Below, one piece after another: positions 29,422 to 33,550 of a stretch of 33,550 nt of DNA (position 1 is its first letter; every line of letters starts with the position of its first letter). The DNA lies in contig JBKPNZ010000071.1 in the NCBI GenBank assembly GCA_046732895.1, positions 1-33,550 of the forward strand. Direction: 5' to 3'. Origin of the DNA: JBKPNZ01 sp046732895. GTDB taxonomy: Bacteria; Actinomycetota; Thermoleophilia; Solirubrobacterales; 70-9. The notes beneath the pieces are model-generated. The model did no database searches, was not told the DNA's origin, and saw nothing but the letters and a program-made list of their open reading frames with translations. Position numbers and translations under genes: made by a program.

Positions 29422-32292
29422 TCAGGGCCGATGGCCCTGGATCTCGAGCGCCTGCTGGAACGTCGGGCGGTTGATCCAGTGGATCGGGGGCTGCCCGAAT
29501 CCGCCCACCTTAGTCGGCCGGATCGCGTCGTGGCACCACTGCGGCGTCGCGGTGATCGCGTGGCTCGTCGTGCAGGTGCTCGTGCCGTACAGGTCGTCGC
29601 TTGAGTCGTTCTTCAGCGCCTTGGTCAGCGACCTCGTCAGGTCCTTGCGGCACTCCTTGAGCTTGCCGCCGCCGCAGTACTCGCGCGAGTAGGGATCGGT
29701 GACGGGCCGACCGAGGAGGCTGCGCAGGTCCTTGTCGACGTAGCCGTACCAGCCGGAGATGTAGGCCGAGCCACCGGCCGCCGGCGGATCGTCGATGCCC
29801 ATGACGTTGAGGACGGCGTTGTATAGGTCGCTGCCGAGCTCGGGCTTGAACTCCGCCTTGCTGAGCTGCGGCCACCAGGCGTCGGCGATGCGGACGGCCT
29901 TCGCCTGGTCGTAGGCGCCGTTGTCGTCGGCATCCAGCCGGTGGGCGCCGTCGTTGATCCACGCCTTCAGCGTCTTCGTCGCCTTCTTGACGGGCTTGTC
30001 CAGCTTGCCGTTGCCGCTCTTGATCACCTTGATCGCAAGACCGAGCACCTGCGAGCCGCGCAGGTCGACCGTGCCGGCATCCTCCATGGCGTTCACCAGC
30101 TCGGCGCGCGTCATCGTCTCGGCGCCCGCGATGCCGGCCTCGATCCGGTCGTTCAGCGAGTCAACTCGATGGACCGAGCCGTAGGACCAGGTGTCGTCGG
30201 AGGCGTTGAAACCGGGCGCCTGCTTGTTGTTCCAGCTCGACAGGTAGTCCTGGTCGACCGCCTGCGGATGCTGGGCGAATGGCGTCACGTCCTCGTCGTG
30301 GGCGTCGGGGTCGTACCCCTCCCACGCGTGGTCGAGGGTGCCGACCTTCGGCGCGTCGACCGGGAGGTCGCCGGAGACGTTCGACGGGCGCACCGGGTTG
30401 TGCCCGGAGTTGTAGTAGGCGATGTGCTGATCGTCGGCGTAGAACCAGTTGAAGGTGAAGCCGATCTTGTCCGCCGCCGCCTGGAAGGTCGAGGGCGAGG
30501 AGACCTTGTCGGGGCTGTTGTAGTCGGCGAACCCGGCGGCCGAGTCGAGATCGTGGAAGTAGGTCGAGCGCAGGGACACGTAAGCGACCGGGTCGCCCCC
30601 GACCGTTGCCCGGTGCGTGACGATCCCGAGCTTTGTCCGCAGGGCGGTCAGGGTCTGACTGCCGGCGGGGGTGGAGTCCCCAGGGGTTGGGACCCAGGAG
30701 TCGGTTCGCGTGACCTCCTCGAACGGAGTGCACTCCGGTGCCGTGGGACCGGGCTCGTCGTACCAGTAGCCATCGTCGTCGATCGTGGGCGTATCCCCGG
30801 GGCTCGCTGGGTTGCAGAGGTGCACCGCGTACTTGTCGATGATGTCCTGACCTGCCGAGGTGGCGCTCCAGGCGTAGTCCTGCCCGCGGCCGAGCAGCAC
30901 GTACAGGCTGACCCCGGCGAAGCCGACGCCCCGGGCGTCGAGCGCGGGTCCCTCGGGGCCGCTCGGCGCGTGAATGTCCTGCTCCATCAGGATCTGCGGC
31001 GAGAAGTAGCCCACCTGCGGCCCCATCACGGCGACGGGATGATCGCCCGTGGACTCCGCGTTCGAGACGAGCAGGGCGTTCGATGCCACGTGCTGCTTGG
31101 TGAAGCTCTTCATCACGGGTGCGTGCGCAGGGTTGATCGAGCGCTTGGCCTTCGCGGGGACGATCGGCTCCGACTGAACCGTGCCCGGGTCGGGCATCGC
31201 GGTGGCTGTGGGGTCGTTGGGCGAGGAGTTGTAGGGGAACGAGGTGTTGTGGACCGTCGTCGGCGCCTCCGCGTCCTCGGCCTCGCGGAAGTCCGACCAG
31301 ACGGCCTTGCCGTCCGTGGGGCCGTACTTGCTGATCGCGGCCCGGAGTGCCAGGGCGTTGTTCACCTCGGCACCGCCGCCCTTGCCGAACTGGCTGCCGA
31401 CGAGCCCGGCGGTCGCGACGATGTCAGTGACCTGCCACGCGTCGGGTCCGGTCGGCTGGTTCGTCGCTCCGATGTACTCACCGGGGACCAGGGCGCAGCC
31501 GATTCCGGAGGTGGCCGGGTACGTGCAGGTCGGATTGGTCCGCGACTCGGCGATGTACTGGTTGATCCCGTCGACGTAGTTCTGGACGTCCTCCTGTCCC
31601 TGCTCGCCGTCGGTGCCGAGGTTCTCGTCCAGGTCGTCGTACTGCTGCTGGAGGTCGGCCTCGCTGTAAGGGGTGGAGGCGAAGATCGAGCGATCCGTGG
31701 CCGCGTTGGAGCCCCCGAGGAACGATGCGAGGGTGCCACGGCCGAGGTGGCGCTCGACGTCCATGAAGAAAAGCCGGTCCTGGGCGGCCGCATAGCCGGA
31801 GCCGAACATCGCTGCCGCGCGGTCGGCGCCGTAGATGTGGGGCACGCCATACGAGGAGTCGCGCTGGATCGTCACGTCGTCGCAGTGGGAGGAGTTCGCC
31901 GAGGGCGCGCTCACGACGGCGCAGTTGGGTGTGTACTGGACCGCTCCCGTGTCGGAGGCTGGCACGCCGAAGCTGGCGTCCTTATAGAAGTTGTTGACGT
32001 CGGTTTCGTCGATGTTCGGCGCCTCGTAGACGAGGTCGCCGTAGAGGTTCCACTGGTCGTCGTTGTGGGCCGGCCGGTTCTGGAAGAGGATGTCGTTGAG
32101 GGTCGCGAAGCCGTTCTCGCCCGGGGGCATGATGTTGCGGAAGCCGCCTCCCCCGTAGTCGCGCGTCTGGTACGCCTCGGGAGCGGGGGGCGCTGCGAAC
32201 GCGGCTGCCGGTCCAAGCGCGAGCGCGCCGGCGACGGCGACCCCCGCGATCAATGCCGTGCGGATTCCCAGCGTCGAGCGCCTCTCCTGCAT
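29422..32292 (-). CDS. Penicillin-acylase-family Ntn hydrolase (copy 2)
   Basis: A 956-residue exported acylase precursor, clearly paralogous to copy 1 along its whole length. The start is the ATG at 32292, with GGAGG six bases upstream of AAGGG-ATG; the frame is open to 32316 but the ribosome binding site favours this start. The signal peptide (about 11-33) ends AAAFA. The proposed nucleophile is Ser404 (in KQHVASNALLVSN), followed by VAVMGPQVGYFSPQILMEQD and GRGQDYAWSATSAG. The C-termini of both copies end alike (IHWINRPTFQQALEIQGHRP in copy 2). Penicillin, AHL or other amide substrates are possible; nothing identifies which. The operon order is copy 2, copy 1, P450. Confidence 0.93.
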   Translation of the reverse strand: MQERRSTLGIRTALIAGVAVAGALALGPAAAFAAPPAPEAYQTRDYGGGGFRNIMPPGENGFATLNDILFQNRPAHNDDQWNLYGDLVYEAPNIDETDVNNFYKDASFGVPASDTGAVQYTPNCAVVSAPSANSSHCDDVTIQRDSSYGVPHIYGADRAAAMFGSGYAAAQDRLFFMDVERHLGRGTLASFLGGSNAATDRSIFASTPYSEADLQQQYDDLDENLGTDGEQGQEDVQNYVDGINQYIAESRTNPTCTYPATSGIGCALVPGEYIGATNQPTGPDAWQVTDIVATAGLVGSQFGKGGGAEVNNALALRAAISKYGPTDGKAVWSDFREAEDAEAPTTVHNTSFPYNSSPNDPTATAMPDPGTVQSEPIVPAKAKRSINPAHAPVMKSFTKQHVASNALLVSNAESTGDHPVAVMGPQVGYFSPQILMEQDIHAPSGPEGPALDARGVGFAGVSLYVLLGRGQDYAWSATSAGQDIIDKYAVHLCNPASPGDTPTIDDDGYWYDEPGPTAPECTPFEEVTRTDSWVPTPGDSTPAGSQTLTALRTKLGIVTHRATVGGDPVAYVSLRSTYFHDLDSAAGFADYNSPDKVSSPSTFQAAADKIGFTFNWFYADDQHIAYYNSGHNPVRPSNVSGDLPVDAPKVGTLDHAWEGYDPDAHDEDVTPFAQHPQAVDQDYLSSWNNKQAPGFNASDDTWSYGSVHRVDSLNDRIEAGIAGAETMTRAELVNAMEDAGTVDLRGSQVLGLAIKVIKSGNGKLDKPVKKATKTLKAWINDGAHRLDADDNGAYDQAKAVRIADAWWPQLSKAEFKPELGSDLYNAVLNVMGIDDPPAAGGSAYISGWYGYVDKDLRSLLGRPVTDPYSREYCGGGKLKECRKDLTRSLTKALKNDSSDDLYGTSTCTTSHAITATPQWCHDAIRPTKVGGFGQPPIHWINRPTFQQALEIQGHRP

Positions 32293-32352
32293 CCCTTGCC
32301 TCCTCAGTGCTCCCACAGGCTTCCTTGCCGCTCACGAGTATGTCATGCGGAT

Positions 32353-32368
32353 CGCCAAAGGTTTGGCG
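32353..32368. promoter_or_regulatory. Palindrome upstream of acylase copy 2
   Basis: CGCCAAAGGTTTGGCG is a perfect 16-base palindrome centred about 68 bases upstream of the ATG at 32292. A CATACT (minus strand, about 10 bases downstream of it) could be the -10. It is a good candidate operator for the acylase operon, but no regulator gene is adjacent. Confidence 0.5.
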
Positions 32369-32384
32369 TGCGAGCCAATCGGGG

Positions 32385-33281
32385 TTAGGGCGCCGACTCA
32401 GCCGCTCGCTCGCGCTCGTAGTCGAGCTCGGTGCGAATGCCGAGTGTCTCGAGCCGCTCGCGCGCGGCCTCGATGCCCGCTGTGCCGGCCACCGCGGCGG
32501 CGAGCGGCGCGGCGGCTTCGACCCCGACGAGCGGATCGAGGAAGAACGTGATCGCGCCAACCGGGCCCACGTGGACCGTGCGCCGCCCGCCGCGGATCGG
32601 CACCTCGCCGATCTCGCCCCGAGCGCACCGGACGACCTGCATGCTGGCCTCGGTGTAGGACGCGCTCGCCGCCACCTCGAGCTCGTCGACCATCCCCGGC
32701 GTCAGCCCCCAGGCTCCCAGCCAGGCGCCGGCTCGCGCAGCGGCGGCGAGACGCTCCAGGACCTCCGCCGGGCTCAGTTCGCCGTCACAGCCCGCGCCGA
32801 TCACCGCCAGGAGCGGACGCGGTCCGCCGGCCGCGGCCAGCTCCAACGCTCCCGCCAGGACGACGGCGTCGCACAGGGGGCTGGCGAGGCCGGGCTCGGA
32901 GCCAGTGGCAAGCACGTCGCCGCCGACGTCGGCCAGGACCACCAGATCGCAGTCGAGCTCCGATGCGCTCGCGTCCAGTCCCGCCGCGACGCCGGCCGGG
33001 CCGCCGGTGACGTCGATGAGCACGGTGGCCTCGCCGAGGTGCCGCGCCATCAGCGCCTCCGAGAAGGCGATGCCGTCCGCGGTTGAGGTCTCGCCGTCCG
33101 CGAGGACGGCGTGCTCGCCCAGCCTGCGGCCGCCCGCGATCTCCGTCAACGCTCGCGGGCCGGGGCGTGGGTCGACGACGATCCGCTCCCAGGCAATGCC
33201 GCCGAGAACGAATGGCGTCCCGAGGCCCTCGCAGAAACGCGCGATCGCCAGCGACCCCACGACGTCGCCGCCTCCGCCCAT
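32385..33281 (-). CDS. DUF1152-family protein
   Basis: A 298-residue (or longer) cytosolic protein with the DUF1152 glycine-rich opening MGGGGDVVGSLAIARFCEGLG, a Rossmann-like pattern, then VLIDVTGG, DLVVLADVGGDVLATGSEPGL and LLAVIGAGCDGEL with the family-typical Gly/Asp loops, and a C-terminal FFLDP region. The function of the family is unknown. The ATG at 33281 lies in the middle of the glycine-rich motif; upstream in frame the sequence continues with LTEIISRARRALVIG, which looks like the true N-terminus. The only upstream start-like codon is a CTG at 33341, which overlaps the stop of the previous gene. The true start is therefore probably 20 residues upstream. Confidence 0.8.
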   Translation of the reverse strand: MGGGGDVVGSLAIARFCEGLGTPFVLGGIAWERIVVDPRPGPRALTEIAGGRRLGEHAVLADGETSTADGIAFSEALMARHLGEATVLIDVTGGPAGVAAGLDASASELDCDLVVLADVGGDVLATGSEPGLASPLCDAVVLAGALELAAAGGPRPLLAVIGAGCDGELSPAEVLERLAAAARAGAWLGAWGLTPGMVDELEVAASASYTEASMQVVRCARGEIGEVPIRGGRRTVHVGPVGAITFFLDPLVGVEAAAPLAAAVAGTAGIEAARERLETLGIRTELDYERERAAESAP

Positions 33282-33333
33282 GCCGATGACGAGCGCCCGC
33301 CGGGCGCGGCTGATGATCTCGGTGAGCTCGGGC

Positions 33334-33550
33334 TCAGGCAGGGACCGGCTCGGCCTCGCCGCAGATCTCGCGGATCTCCGCGGCGGCGCGGACGAACTCC
33401 TCGTCGGCCATCACCGGCGTGCCCTCGAAGGGCAGATCCCGGTCGATCTCGACCCACGAGCGGCAGCCGTGGTACTCGTCGCGCACTCGCACCGTGACCG
33501 GCCGCGGGATGCGATGGACCCGAAGCAGCAGTACGTGGAGCGGGTGGCGG
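33334..33550 (-). CDS. 3' end of an unidentified gene (partial, runs off the window)
   Basis: The minus strand is open from the window edge to a TGA at 33334 and encodes about 71 residues: RHPLHVLLLRVHRIPRPVTV, RVRDEYHGCRSWVEIDRDL, PFEGTPVMADEEFVRAAAEI and REICGEAEPVPA. The regular alternation of a beta-rich part and a final helix, and the overlap of its stop with the start region of the DUF1152 gene, show that it is a real C-terminus. The GCRSWVEI pattern faintly recalls DUF1802 proteins, which I would not rely on. No start codon is inside the window. Confidence 0.65.
   Translation of the reverse strand, partial: RHPLHVLLLRVHRIPRPVTVRVRDEYHGCRSWVEIDRDLPFEGTPVMADEEFVRAAAEIREICGEAEPVPA

Noticed and set aside
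29941..32388. An 815-codon open frame on the plus strand
   Set aside because: It is antisense to acylase copy 2, which has a signal peptide and clear family motifs. Long antisense frames are expected in DNA of this GC content, and its translation is rich in Val, Arg, Asp and Gly with no recognisable domain.
1..33550. tRNA, rRNA and CRISPR arrays
   Set aside because: No cloverleaf with a CCA or T-loop, no rRNA motif and no regularly spaced direct repeats were seen on either strand.
1..33550. Insertion sequence or phage genes
   Set aside because: No transposase, integrase or phage structural motif is present; the only mobile-like trace is the group of GGGTCAGACC palindromes at 16990-17271.

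Overview
The window is about 33.5 kb of very GC-rich DNA with short intergenic gaps, many GTG/TTG starts and genes on both strands. The gene content suggests an actinobacterium, most likely of the Thermoleophilia/Solirubrobacterales type: an actinobacterial CysO/CysM/Mec-type sulfur-carrier set, paired YrbE/MlaE permeases, NarL-type two-component genes, several secreted Ig-like or beta-repeat proteins, and large secreted penicillin-acylase-family proteins. The taxonomic call is an inference from gene content; there is no rRNA or tRNA gene here.

Layout. 1-480: a short STAS-domain protein behind two tandem hairpins. 484-3682 (minus): an Rrf2 regulator followed by sufC, sufS and sufU, with no sufB or sufD. 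3731-5161: a secreted protein. 5178-6879 (minus): a NarL-type histidine kinase and response regulator, divergent from htpX (7053) and a DUF2269-like membrane protein. 8466-9973: a rhodanese-E1 fusion (MoeZ/MoeB type) and a CysO-like ubiquitin-fold sulfur carrier. 10031-11272: a secreted protein built from three repeats. 11290-13819 (minus): a polar amino acid ABC transporter with a terminator inside the operon. 14017-14991 (minus): a secreted Ig-like protein. 15014-15190: the C-terminal remnant of a TetR gene, overlapping the promoter of a CysM-type cysteine synthase (15224-16189), which is coupled to an unassigned gene. 16990-17271: three GGGTCAGACCC-type palindromes flanking a small membrane protein. 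17267-20126: zur divergent from znuA-znuC-znuB with a Zur-box-like palindrome between them. 20123-23199 (minus): a GntR regulator, two MlaE/YrbE permeases separated by a large nested hairpin, and a small membrane protein. 23360-24275: a JAMM (Mec-type) peptidase and a zinc-ribbon/DUF2007 protein. 24282-32292 (minus): a putative degenerate gluzincin, a cytochrome P450 and two tandem penicillin-acylase-family Ntn hydrolases. 32385-33550 (minus): a DUF1152 protein and the 3' end of another gene.

How the genes work together. The strongest theme is sulfur handling. SufS makes persulfide and SufU relays it. The rhodanese-E1 protein can adenylate and thiolate the CysO-like carrier, CysM can use the thiocarboxylate to make cysteine, and the JAMM peptidase can release it. 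In Mycobacterium tuberculosis mec, cysO and cysM form one operon; here the same parts are spread over about 15 kb. The carrier carries three extra residues after its Gly-Gly, so it should need proteolytic maturation first. The second theme is zinc uptake under Zur. The third is a probable envelope lipid-transport pair (MlaE) under GntR control but without MCE protein or ATPase nearby. The fourth is an extracytoplasmic hydrolase region made of the tandem acylases.
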